Shown here piece after piece: positions 31,816 to 39,586 of a stretch of DNA of 43,493 nt (positions are counted from its first letter, which is position 1; each line of letters starts with the position of its first letter). Source of the DNA: Sediminibacillus massiliensis (GTDB lineage: Bacteria > Bacillota > Bacilli > Bacillales > Amphibacillaceae). The DNA is taken from contig NZ_LT732535.1 of the NCBI RefSeq assembly GCF_900156915.1, forward strand, positions 2,123,538-2,167,030, read 5' to 3'. The translations under genes were made by a program, and so were the position numbers. Below the pieces are notes generated by a model, which ran no database searches, had not been told where the DNA came from, and worked only from the letters and a program-made list of their open reading frames with translations.

Positions 31816-33624
31816 ATGGAGCAAGCAGTACAAGCGATACCTTACGGGAAAGTCAGTCTTTTGCCTGGACTATTTCTCGACAGAGCCAGACTTAACCGGG
31901 AATACGTGATGTCACTAGATAAGAAAGACTTGCTGCAAAACTTTTATATTGAAGCCAATTTGTATGAGCCGGCGACACACGTCCATGAACACTGGGAGCC
32001 TGGCCACTTGGGATGGGAATCTCCGACATGTCCACTGCGCGGCCACTTTTTGGGCCATTGGCTTTCCGCCGCAGCACAACTCTATGCAGCGACAAATGAT
32101 TATGAAGCAAAAGCGAAAGCTGATTGGATTGTCGAAGAACTATCCAGATGCCAAGTGCAGAACGGCGGGGAATGGGTCGGTTCCATCCCGGAAAAATATT
32201 TGGATTGGATTGTCGAAGGAAAACAAGTATGGGCTCCACACTATACTTTACACAAAACCCTGATGGGCCTAAGTGATATGCACACTTACACCGGGAGCAC
32301 CAAAGCATTGGAAGTGATGGATCAATGGTCCAATTGGTTTTACCGCTGGACCGGCGACTTAACCGAAGAGCAGCTGGTCGATATTTTGGAAGTGGAAACA
32401 GGGGCGATGATGGAAGTTTGGGCCAACCTTTATGCCGTTACCAAGAAAAAACAGCACCTGGAACTGATGAACCGCTATGCGCGCAACAGTCTGTTCGATG
32501 CTGTATTAGAAGAGAAAGATGTGCTCACAAACATGCATGCAAATACGACCATTCCAGAAATCCATGGAGCCGCTAGAGCTTACGAAGTAACCGGTGAAGA
32601 GAAATGGCGCGACATAACCCTGAAGTATTGGAAACTGGCTGTCACGGAAAGGGAAGCTTATTGTACGGGAAGCCAGACGGCCGGAGAAGTGTGGACACCA
32701 CCTGGACAGTTGGCGGCAAGGCTCGGGGAAAGAAATCAGGAGCATTGCGTTGTCTACAATATGATCAGACTGGCAGACTACTTGTTCCGCTGGACCGGAG
32801 AGGCTGCGTATCAGGATTATATCGAAAGGAACTTATATAACGGCATATTGGCCCAGCAAAACCCCTCCGATGGGATGATCACGTATTTTCTTCCCCTGCA
32901 CGCCGGGGCCAAAAAGAAATGGGGAACACCGACCAAACATTTTTGGTGCTGCCACGGATCGTTGGTACAAGCCCATACGATTTATGCCAATCTAACCTAC
33001 TACCAAAATGATCATGGAGTCATCGTCTCCCAATACATCCCGTCAACAATCGAATTTCAGCATGACAATTGTCCTGTCCGGATAACTCAAACAAAAAATG
33101 AACAGACGAATTGGGGCCTGCGGAACACAGCAGTCGACTCCACAAACAGACCCACTAGCTGGGCGTCCGATCTAAAAATGGAAACCGGCAGTGATGTCGA
33201 ATTTACGGTAACGCTGCGGATTCCTGACTGGGTGCAAGGACAGCCCTCCATCAAAATAAATGGCGAACAGGCGGCTGTCCCTGTCGAAAATGGTTTTTGC
33301 CAACTGACAAGAAAATGGGCAAACGGCGATGTTATTCAAATCGAACTGCCGAAGACTATCACCGCCTCTCCTCTTCCCGATGAACCAGACACAATCGCCT
33401 TTCTGGATGGTCCGATCGTGCTGGCGGGACTTAGCGACGAAGAGAGAACTTTATATGGGGACAAAGAAAAGCCGGAAACAATGCTCGCGCCTGACAATGA
33501 ACGGGAATGGGCAAAGTGGCTTCCCGGCTACCGTACCATCGGGCAGGACCGTGGGTTGAAGTTTATTCCACTGTACGAGGTGGAGGATCAGCATTATACT
33601 GTTTATTTTCCGGTGAAGAAGTAA
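31816..33624 (+). CDS. Beta-L-arabinofuranosidase-superfamily hydrolase, GH146-like
   Basis: A 602-aa protein of the DUF1680 superfamily, distinct in sequence from the GH127 enzyme at 25266 and more like GH146. The alpha/alpha barrel carries an N-terminal RGHFLGHWLSA helix (75-85) and the catalytic/zinc residues: Glu309 and Cys311 in NQEHCVVYN, and the Cys pair 378-379 in FWCCHGS. The GEVWTPPG segment (290-297) is another conserved acidic site. It has no signal peptide, so it works inside the cell. A beta-sandwich domain follows (about 400-600). Start at ATG 31816 with AGGAGGGG upstream. It has its own CcpA-type site. Confidence 0.88.
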   Translation: MEQAVQAIPYGKVSLLPGLFLDRARLNREYVMSLDKKDLLQNFYIEANLYEPATHVHEHWEPGHLGWESPTCPLRGHFLGHWLSAAAQLYAATNDYEAKAKADWIVEELSRCQVQNGGEWVGSIPEKYLDWIVEGKQVWAPHYTLHKTLMGLSDMHTYTGSTKALEVMDQWSNWFYRWTGDLTEEQLVDILEVETGAMMEVWANLYAVTKKKQHLELMNRYARNSLFDAVLEEKDVLTNMHANTTIPEIHGAARAYEVTGEEKWRDITLKYWKLAVTEREAYCTGSQTAGEVWTPPGQLAARLGERNQEHCVVYNMIRLADYLFRWTGEAAYQDYIERNLYNGILAQQNPSDGMITYFLPLHAGAKKKWGTPTKHFWCCHGSLVQAHTIYANLTYYQNDHGVIVSQYIPSTIEFQHDNCPVRITQTKNEQTNWGLRNTAVDSTNRPTSWASDLKMETGSDVEFTVTLRIPDWVQGQPSIKINGEQAAVPVENGFCQLTRKWANGDVIQIELPKTITASPLPDEPDTIAFLDGPIVLAGLSDEERTLYGDKEKPETMLAPDNEREWAKWLPGYRTIGQDRGLKFIPLYEVEDQHYTVYFPVKK

Positions 33625-33630
33625 ATAGGT

Positions 33631-33665
33631 GCTCCCCACTTCATGCCGAGTGGGGAGTATTTTTA
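33631..33665 (+). terminator. Terminator of the GH146-like gene
   Basis: Perfect stem CTCCCCACT/AGTGGGGAG with an 8-nt loop, then ATTTTT. Confidence 0.92.
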
Positions 33666-33682
33666 AAAACGCTCTAGTTCAC

Positions 33683-34372
33683 TTACCCCAGTGCAATCAA
33701 AATCACAGCAATCCCATTAAACATCCCGTGAATCACCATCCCAGGTAAAATCGAACCAGACTTCTCATATGTCCAGGCGAAAACAATCCCAGATAGGAAG
33801 TTCACTGGCAGCGTATTATAGGTAGGAATGTGAACGATGGTAAAAATGACAGAGCTCACGATTATCCCTGTGCTCACTCCCCACTTCATCCGGAACCACT
33901 TGTACAGGAATCCCCGGTAGAATATCTCTTCATAAATTGGCGATATGACCGCAGCCGAAAGAAATCCGATTGAGACCGTTAACCATGTCTGATTTTCCTT
34001 CAAGGACGCTGTCTTCGTGTTTTCGGCGCTGATTCGCAGAAAATCCATCACGATTAACGCCAGCATGCTGGCGGCAATAAGCACAACGAGCCACATGAAA
34101 ATCCATTTCCAATAAGACTTCTCAAATGAACGTACTCCTACCGCCTTCCATCCCAGTCGATGGGGCTTTAACGCAATCCAATTCACTCCCGAACTAAAAA
34201 CAATGGCCATCACCAAACCGGTAAGTGTACCGGAATATAAGCGGTCTTTAAACAAGTCATACAAATAGTCATGCAATAGAAATTCGATTGCCACCGGAAC
34301 CACGATAAGTGTAAGACCAAGTAGCAAAACCAGTTCCCGATAAGACCATTTCATCGAAGTAAATTTTTCCAT
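33683..34372 (-). CDS. CPBP-family intramembrane metalloprotease (CAAX protease-like)
   Basis: A 229-aa membrane protein with about six hydrophobic segments. The active-site motifs of the CPBP/Abi family are intact: EEIFYRG with E148, E149 and R153; H181 in FTIVHIP; and H215/N219 in HGMFN. The family comprises membrane-embedded proteases, some linked to bacteriocin self-immunity or processing. Start at ATG 34372 with GGGGGA 7 nt upstream. It is divergent from a MerR-family regulator, and the shared promoter region carries a 19-bp-spacer promoter with an internal dyad pointing at this gene, so it is likely MerR-activated. No bacteriocin genes are seen nearby. Confidence 0.9.
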   Translation of the reverse strand: MEKFTSMKWSYRELVLLLGLTLIVVPVAIEFLLHDYLYDLFKDRLYSGTLTGLVMAIVFSSGVNWIALKPHRLGWKAVGVRSFEKSYWKWIFMWLVVLIAASMLALIVMDFLRISAENTKTASLKENQTWLTVSIGFLSAAVISPIYEEIFYRGFLYKWFRMKWGVSTGIIVSSVIFTIVHIPTYNTLPVNFLSGIVFAWTYEKSGSILPGMVIHGMFNGIAVILIALG

Positions 34373-34408
34373 TTATGATTCCCCCTGTGCTTCAACTATG
34401 CTACATTT

Positions 34409-34439
34409 AGAATACATGGTGACGTAACGTAACCAGCAA
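34409..34439 (-). promoter_or_regulatory. MerR-type promoter of the CPBP gene
   Basis: Minus strand TTGCTG (34434-34439), 19-nt spacer, TATTCT (34409-34414). The spacer holds the near-palindrome GGTTACGTTACGTCACC (plus 34418-34434). A long spacer with an internal dyad is the classic arrangement activated by MerR proteins. Confidence 0.7.
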
Positions 34440-34459
34440 GCTTTTTCGGGAGGAAATAT

Positions 34460-35233
34460 ATGAATTATTTTTCGACAGGAGAAGTCTCCAAGCAATTGAA
34501 CGTGTCTTTACGCACGCTTCGCTATTATGATCAAATCGGACTTGTAAAACCAGCTCACAAAGATGAACATGGCAAAAGATATTACACAGCCGAAAATATA
34601 CTGTTATTGCAAAAAATCCTGCTGCTAAAAGCAACATCCATGCCATTGAAGGATATCCAGAACATCATCAGCCAAATCACCACAGAGAAAACCCTCAAGG
34701 TACATAAACAACAGCTCGAACATGAAATCACCCATCTAGAACGATCCCTGGAACATACCAACACACTTTTCAACATTTTAAAACTGGAAGGACAACTCCA
34801 GTGGGATCACCTTTTGCCCCTGTTCATGGAAGAAGACCAGTCGGAAAAGGAACAAAGAAAACAAGAAGTAATGGAAGCCCTCTTCAATGAAGAGGAACAG
34901 GAAACGCTCCAGGAGCAGTTGCCCAAAATGGAACAAGACCCTGATCAAATGGCGAAATGGATCAATATTATTAAACGGATCGAATTATGTCTGGAAGAAG
35001 GAAAAACTCCCGATTCCAAGCATGGTCAATTGATCGCCCATGACACGATTATATTGTCGGATGAAACATTCAACGGTGATACAGCGTTAGCGGAAAAGTT
35101 TTGGGAAGCAAGGAAATCGGAGGAGACATCCGCAGACTTGAACTTGTACCCGGTCAGCAAGGAAGTGATGAGGTTCATGGAAGAAGCGATTGTTTCTTAT
35201 GAACGAAATGGGATCCCTGCTAATGTGAACTAG
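34460..35233 (+). CDS. MerR-family transcriptional regulator
   Basis: A 257-aa MerR-type protein. The N-terminal winged helix (STGEVSKQLNVSLRTLRYYD, residues 5-24, then IGLVKP) and the dimerisation coiled coil (about 75-112) are clear. The long C-terminal region (about 115-257) is very acidic with no recognised ligand domain and no obvious metal cysteines, so an organic ligand is more likely than a metal. Start at ATG 34460 with GGGAGG upstream. The divergent CPBP protease gene has a MerR-type promoter overlapping the start region of this gene, so the regulator probably controls that gene and perhaps itself. Confidence 0.92.
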   Translation: MNYFSTGEVSKQLNVSLRTLRYYDQIGLVKPAHKDEHGKRYYTAENILLLQKILLLKATSMPLKDIQNIISQITTEKTLKVHKQQLEHEITHLERSLEHTNTLFNILKLEGQLQWDHLLPLFMEEDQSEKEQRKQEVMEALFNEEEQETLQEQLPKMEQDPDQMAKWINIIKRIELCLEEGKTPDSKHGQLIAHDTIILSDETFNGDTALAEKFWEARKSEETSADLNLYPVSKEVMRFMEEAIVSYERNGIPANVN

Positions 35234-35355
35234 GATCTCAATCAGGAATTGGAGCATGTTGATCACTGACTCGAGCACCTAAGCCTCTTTCCTGAACACT
35301 TGTACAAGCATAAAAGACAGCGCTTTACCAGCACGATAAAGAGAGGAAAAACAAA

Positions 35356-36015
35356 ATGACATCTAAACTAACCAGAAGAATGATCATGATGATTTTAGGA
35401 AACTTGTTCATCGGCTTCGGCATATCGCTGTTCATCACGAGCAGTTTCGGTACCGATCCCTTCACGACAATGAACCTGGGGGTTAGCGGTTTTGTTGGTA
35501 TGTCTTTGGGAGCCTATCAATTAATCTTAAACATTGTACTATTAACTTTTGTCTGGATTTATGGGCGGAATTTTATTGGTGCGGGGACGATTGTCAACAT
35601 GGTATTCATCGGATTCACAGCTGATTTCTTTGTGTATCTATTCGGAATCATGGGGGCCGGTGAGCCGACCTTGGTTGCCAGAATCGCGCTCATTTTTGTA
35701 GGCGTTATCATTTGTTCTTTAGCTGTCGCTTTCTATATGACAGCAGATCTTGGCATTGCCCCATATGATGCCATGGCGTTTATCATCGAAAAGCTGACAA
35801 AGAATAAAATCCCTTTCGCCGCTGCACGCGTGATGACAGATGTGACATGTGTCGCGATAGGCTTTGGTTTCGGAGCAATTGTGGGCATAAGTACGCTCAT
35901 CACGGCCTTTCTGACCGGGCCGCTTGTCCAGTATTTCAGGATTCAACTTGCGGAACCGATTTTGCACGGGGAGCCTTTTCCGAAGATGGGCAGGTTGAGA
36001 AAGCGCATTTCGTAG
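35356..36015 (+). CDS. YczE/YyaS/YitT-family membrane protein
   Basis: A 219-aa membrane protein with five predicted transmembrane segments. It carries the family's duplicated motif: FGTDPFTTMNLGVS (about 31-44) and LGIAPYDAMAFII (about 131-143). B. subtilis YczE is of similar length and affects surfactin production, but the molecular role of the family is not established. Start at ATG 35356 with AGAGGA upstream. It lies 122 bp after the MerR gene with no terminator seen between, so readthrough is possible; it ends at a good terminator. Confidence 0.88.
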   Translation: MTSKLTRRMIMMILGNLFIGFGISLFITSSFGTDPFTTMNLGVSGFVGMSLGAYQLILNIVLLTFVWIYGRNFIGAGTIVNMVFIGFTADFFVYLFGIMGAGEPTLVARIALIFVGVIICSLAVAFYMTADLGIAPYDAMAFIIEKLTKNKIPFAAARVMTDVTCVAIGFGFGAIVGISTLITAFLTGPLVQYFRIQLAEPILHGEPFPKMGRLRKRIS

Positions 36016-36043
36016 AATTTGAATTTAATAGTAATCCTTTTTA

Positions 36044-36070
36044 GGCACATATTTTGATATGTGCCTTTTT
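36044..36070 (+). terminator. Terminator of the YczE-like gene
   Basis: Perfect 9-bp stem GGCACATAT/ATATGTGCC with a 4-nt loop and five T residues. Confidence 0.92.
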
Positions 36071-36234
36071 ACATGGATCAGCCTCCACTGGATCACCCTC
36101 CTCCTTAAGCAACTAGAATAAACGGAAGAAATCGAACGGAAACTTAGGCAATCCCCTCAATCTCCTCATAAATGTACAATCATCCAAGCCTTGCAAGAAC
36201 GCGAACATAAACTATTGATAAAGGAGGGAAATGA

Positions 36235-36477
36235 ATGGACCAAGAGATGCTTAAAAGAATAGAAAAACAGACAGGGGTTGATATGAGGGCTGTCACGAAG
36301 CTCGCCAATGCTGTCGGCGGCAAGGATTTGAAGGATGAAAGAACAGCCAGGCAGCTGGTCAGACAAGTTGGAAAGCTTGCCGGGAAACGCGTCCCTAAGC
36401 AAACAGAAGACATGATTGTGAAGATGCTGCAAAACAGCAACATCAGCGAGTCGACTATTAAAAAAATGATGAAGTAA
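36235..36477 (+). CDS. spoVIF: Stage VI sporulation protein F
   Basis: An 80-aa sporulation protein. SpoVIF is made in the mother cell and is needed for spore coat assembly and resistance in B. subtilis. The conserved parts are the N-terminal IEKQTGVDMRAVTKLANAV helix region (about 8-26) and the central QLVRQVGKLAGKRVPKQTEDMIVKM block (about 40-64). The start ATG 36235 follows AGGAGGG; an overlapping ATG at 36231 gives only seven codons. It is slightly shorter than the B. subtilis protein. Followed by a terminator-like hairpin. Confidence 0.88.
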   Translation: MDQEMLKRIEKQTGVDMRAVTKLANAVGGKDLKDERTARQLVRQVGKLAGKRVPKQTEDMIVKMLQNSNISESTIKKMMK

Positions 36478-36485
36478 CAAATAGA

Positions 36486-36514
36486 GAGTGTAGAGGCCCT
36501 TGCCTTCTACACTC
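36486..36514 (+). terminator. Terminator of spoVIF
   Basis: GAGTGTAGA/TCTACACTC 9-bp stem with an 11-nt loop; a T-run follows after about 10 nt. Confidence 0.7.
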
Positions 36515-36675
36515 ATCCATTGTTTTTTTATTATTTAATTTTTATGCTTTAACCGTTGATTCTCCGCCCTTTTCCAATACTTACCTATCAATCTATGAAC
36601 TTAACAGGTTTAAAAAAGAGAGAATCGGAGAATAATATAACTACAAACGACAAAACGATTAGGAGGGAAAACAAC

Positions 36676-36819
36676 ATGCGTCAAAGAAAACAAGTGAAGT
36701 TAGACGAATTCATCAGAGAGGACAAATTTGAACTAGATTCTTATGTTTCACATCTTTTCAAACAACATTCAAATGATGCTCCTACTCGTTCCAGAAATGA
36801 AGATTTAATTACTCAATAA
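36676..36819 (+). CDS. Small hypothetical protein, 47 aa
   Basis: A 47-aa charged protein without hydrophobic segments or cysteines, with an acidic middle (LDEFIREDKFELDS, about 9-22). No family recognised. I place the start at ATG 36676 because AGGAGGG lies 8 nt upstream; the longer open frame from 36556 has no ribosome binding site and runs through AT-rich leader. It has its own terminator at 36875, which supports expression. It may be a small sporulation or regulatory protein, but nothing in the sequence says so. Confidence 0.55.
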   Translation: MRQRKQVKLDEFIREDKFELDSYVSHLFKQHSNDAPTRSRNEDLITQ

Positions 36820-36874
36820 CTCGGTAAAGATACTTATAATTAATCCATTACTTGAAAATATAGTTAATAATCAA

Positions 36875-36905
36875 AAGGCTGGCTGCTCATAGTCAGCCTT
36901 TTTAC
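36875..36905 (+). terminator. Terminator of the 47-aa ORF
   Basis: AAGGCTG/CAGCCTT stem extended by CT/AG pairs, followed by five T residues. Confidence 0.85.
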
Positions 36906-37210
36906 TGTTATAAGAAGTCTATTTTCCGGAAAATTTTTTAGCCTTAGGAATGAAATAAGCTAGTTATAATATCGTGGTTGGGCACGAACTTCCCAGAAGC
37001 GCGAACAGCCTTTTTTACTACTTGGTGGATAAATAGCGGTAACAGACTACTTAACACTTGGTATCTAGGACTCATAAATGACACCAGTCCCTACAGAATG
37101 CTTCTAAACAGCTCGTTTACGTCCCAAACTTTCCCAATCTCTTTCAGATAGGTATTTTTCCTAAATTCACGAATACAACCTAGGAAACTACTAAAAAGGA
37201 GGAGTTTGTA
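36906..37210 (+). other. Subtilase upstream region
   Basis: 305 bp without a gene. TATAAT lies at 36965-36970 but no good -35 is found 16-19 bp upstream, so an alternative sigma factor or an activator may be needed. No clear repeats or structured RNA were recognised. Confidence 0.5.
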
Positions 37211-38413
37211 TTGAAAAAGAGATGGATCACTTCACTCACCATGGTTTTCCTTTTGGCATTTCCAGCGATCAGTAATGCAGCTGAAAAGGAACAGGAAATA
37301 AAACCAGCAGAACCAGGGCAAGTCGAAGTCCAGGTCAAAAAAGGAGAATATGTCAAAGGACAGGTCATCGTAAAATTCAAAGACAAAGTCAGTAAAAAAG
37401 AAAAACAAGATGCACTCAACAATGCACGGGTAAAAGAAGTGGAGGACAAAGACAGTGTAAAATCGCCATTCAAAGTACTCGAAGTCCGCAATGTGGAAGC
37501 CGTTGCCAAAGCTCTATCTAAAAATCCGCAGGTAGAATATGCAGAACCGAATTACGTGATGAGTGCTGCATGGACGCCGAATGATTCATACTACAGCTAT
37601 TACCAATATGGACCACAGAACACATACACCGATAATGCATGGGATATTACAAGAGGAAGCAGCGGCCAAGAAATTGCCGTTTTGGATACTGGCGTAGATT
37701 ATAATCATCCTGATTTGGATGGAAAGACAATAAGAGGCTATGATTTTATTGATAATGATTATACCCCGCAGGATCTAAACGGCCACGGCACCCATGTAGC
37801 TGGTACTGCTGCTGCAGAGACAAATAACGGTACAGGGGTGAGCGGTATGGCTCCTAACACAGCCATCCTGGCTGTCCGTGTGTTGGATGCAAGTGGAAAT
37901 GGATCACTAGCCGACATTGCTGATGGAATACGTTACGCCGCTGACGCAGGAGCAGAAGTTATCAATCTATCACTTGGATGTGATTGTAATACCAGGACAT
38001 TGGAAAATGCCGTCGACTATGCTTGGAGCCAAGGGGCGACAGTTATTGCAGCTGCCGGTAACGATGGTGTATCGACTACCTTTGAGCCTGCATCTTATTC
38101 AAACGTCATCGCTGTTGGTGCGGTAGACCGCTATGATAGAAGAGCTTCTTTCTCTAACTATGGTGCTTGGGTCGATGTAACAGCACCTGGTGTCGATATT
38201 GCTGCGACAGTACCGAACAGAGGATATGCTTACATGTCGGGAACTTCAATGGCTTCCCCGCATGTGGCCGGGCTTGCAGGATTACTTGCGGGACAGGGGC
38301 GTTCTAACAGTGAGATTCGTCAGGCAATTGAGCAGACTGCTGATCCAATAAGTGGTACTGGTAGTTACTTTGAGCATGGCCGGATTAATTCTTATAATGC
38401 GGTGAGGTATTGA
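37211..38413 (+). CDS. Secreted subtilisin-like serine protease, thermitase type
   Basis: A 400-aa exported S8 protease. Signal peptide about 1-23, an I9-type propeptide (about 45-115; YVKGQVIVKFKDKV start), then the mature domain from about residue 121. The catalytic residues are Asp159 (LDTGVD), His192 (GHGTHVAGT), oxyanion-hole Asn284 (AAGND) and Ser346 (GTSMASPH). The lack of a C-terminal extension and the NDSYYSYYQYGPQ start of the mature part point to the thermitase-like branch. It has CDC (257-259), rare cysteines for a secreted subtilase, which could form a vicinal-type disulfide. The start is TTG 37211, with AAAGGAGGAG upstream; no ATG fits. Confidence 0.95.
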   Translation: MKKRWITSLTMVFLLAFPAISNAAEKEQEIKPAEPGQVEVQVKKGEYVKGQVIVKFKDKVSKKEKQDALNNARVKEVEDKDSVKSPFKVLEVRNVEAVAKALSKNPQVEYAEPNYVMSAAWTPNDSYYSYYQYGPQNTYTDNAWDITRGSSGQEIAVLDTGVDYNHPDLDGKTIRGYDFIDNDYTPQDLNGHGTHVAGTAAAETNNGTGVSGMAPNTAILAVRVLDASGNGSLADIADGIRYAADAGAEVINLSLGCDCNTRTLENAVDYAWSQGATVIAAAGNDGVSTTFEPASYSNVIAVGAVDRYDRRASFSNYGAWVDVTAPGVDIAATVPNRGYAYMSGTSMASPHVAGLAGLLAGQGRSNSEIRQAIEQTADPISGTGSYFEHGRINSYNAVRY

Positions 38414-38430
38414 TTTTCCATACAGAATAC

Positions 38431-38467
38431 AAAAAACCGAGTCTGTATATTACAGACTCGGTTTTTG
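38431..38467. terminator. Bidirectional terminator between subtilase and glpQ
   Basis: Perfect stem AAAAACCGAGTCTGTA with its complement around a 3-nt loop, A-run left and T-run right, so it serves both convergent genes. Confidence 0.94.
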
Positions 38468-38474
38468 TATTCTT

Positions 38475-39356
38475 TTAATTCTCTTTCAACACTTCCTCCA
38501 ACCTATCCGGAAAATTCGTAAACATTCCAGTTACTCCCCACTCCAGCAGCTTTCTCATATCTTCTTTCTCATTTACCGTGTAAGGATGAATGAGTAAGTT
38601 ATGACTCCGAACTTTTTCCACGTACTCTCGGTCGATCTGAGTATAATTCATACCAAGGCCCACTGCGTATTCGCTGTACTCTACCAGTTCCTCCTCTGTA
38701 ATTTCGGCGGGTGAGCTATATGAAATAAGTTGAACAAGTGGAATATCATTATTCATCTCGTGTACTTTCTTTAAGCTTTCTGGACTGAAAGATTGGATAA
38801 TGACTTGACTGGATGCGGGATTAGGACCAATCAACTTATATGCTTCCAGGATTTCCAACAGTCTTTCTTCCATTCCCGGGTAAACCTCCGGTGATTTGGT
38901 TTCGATGTAATACCTTGCACTGCGGCCGAATCTCTCGATAACCTCTTCAAGCGTCGGGACTTGCAGACCTATGTAGTCATCCTTCGCATAGGAGGGGTAT
39001 CTATCATTGAACCAGGAACCTGCATCCAGCTGTTTGATCTCTTCCAGGGTATAATCCTTAACGTATCCTGATCCATTTGTCGTGCGATCTAATTCTTCAT
39101 CATGCATGGCTATAAGCTCGCCGTCTTTTGTCATCTGTAAGTCTACTTCCACATAATCCCCTTTTTGCTGATCACCAAGTTCATAGGCTGGAATAGTGTG
39201 TTCCGGCGCATAACCAGATGCTCCCCTATGCGCTACATTGAGAATTTTCTTTTCGTTCAGCGGATTCTTTTCCATTGCGGACACCTCCTGAACGGCAAAA
39301 TGGGCATTTCCGAACATCGTTGCTGCAACAAGTACACTGCTGACCACTTTTTTCAT
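38475..39356 (-). CDS. glpQ: Secreted glycerophosphodiester phosphodiesterase
   Basis: A 293-aa exported GDPD that releases glycerol 3-phosphate from phospholipid or teichoic-acid diesters. With the start at ATG 39356 the catalytic and calcium-site residues fall at H43, R44, E70, D72 and H85, and the length is 293, matching B. subtilis GlpQ; this decides the start against the longer frame to 39389. Signal peptide about 1-27 (ending VSA). The ribosome binding site GAAAGG lies 9 nt upstream. Three 11-bp-spaced TTAACA-like hexamers upstream (39407-39434) suggest PhoP control, which is known for glpQ in B. subtilis. Confidence 0.95.
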   Translation of the reverse strand: MKKVVSSVLVAATMFGNAHFAVQEVSAMEKNPLNEKKILNVAHRGASGYAPEHTIPAYELGDQQKGDYVEVDLQMTKDGELIAMHDEELDRTTNGSGYVKDYTLEEIKQLDAGSWFNDRYPSYAKDDYIGLQVPTLEEVIERFGRSARYYIETKSPEVYPGMEERLLEILEAYKLIGPNPASSQVIIQSFSPESLKKVHEMNNDIPLVQLISYSSPAEITEEELVEYSEYAVGLGMNYTQIDREYVEKVRSHNLLIHPYTVNEKEDMRKLLEWGVTGMFTNFPDRLEEVLKEN

Positions 39357-39406
39357 CTCTATCATCCTTTCCGGTTTTGTACTCACCAAAAAGGATATAG
39401 TCTTTT

Positions 39407-39434
39407 TATTTAGCTACTTTTAATAGAAGGTTAA
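39407..39434 (-). promoter_or_regulatory. Putative PhoP box array upstream of glpQ
   Basis: Minus strand TTAACC, TTAAAA and TAAATA at 39434, 39423 and 39412, each separated by exactly 11 bp, as in tandem PhoP-binding hexamers. Only the first is close to the TTAACA consensus. Confidence 0.4.
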
Positions 39435-39586
39435 GCTATGGTAAATCTCGAGAAATGATAGAAACTTCCCAGGGATATAGAAGGCTAAACACCAGTAGAA
39501 CCCTACTTTCTGCCCTGTTCATTTTCCCCCTTAACTTATACATTGGAGAAAAGTGGATTAATAGAATTACTACTAGGAGGTATTTT

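Noticed and set aside
38475-39389. Longer start for glpQ
   Set aside because: It would put extra residues ahead of the signal peptide; the ATG at 39356 gives the family length and catalytic numbering.
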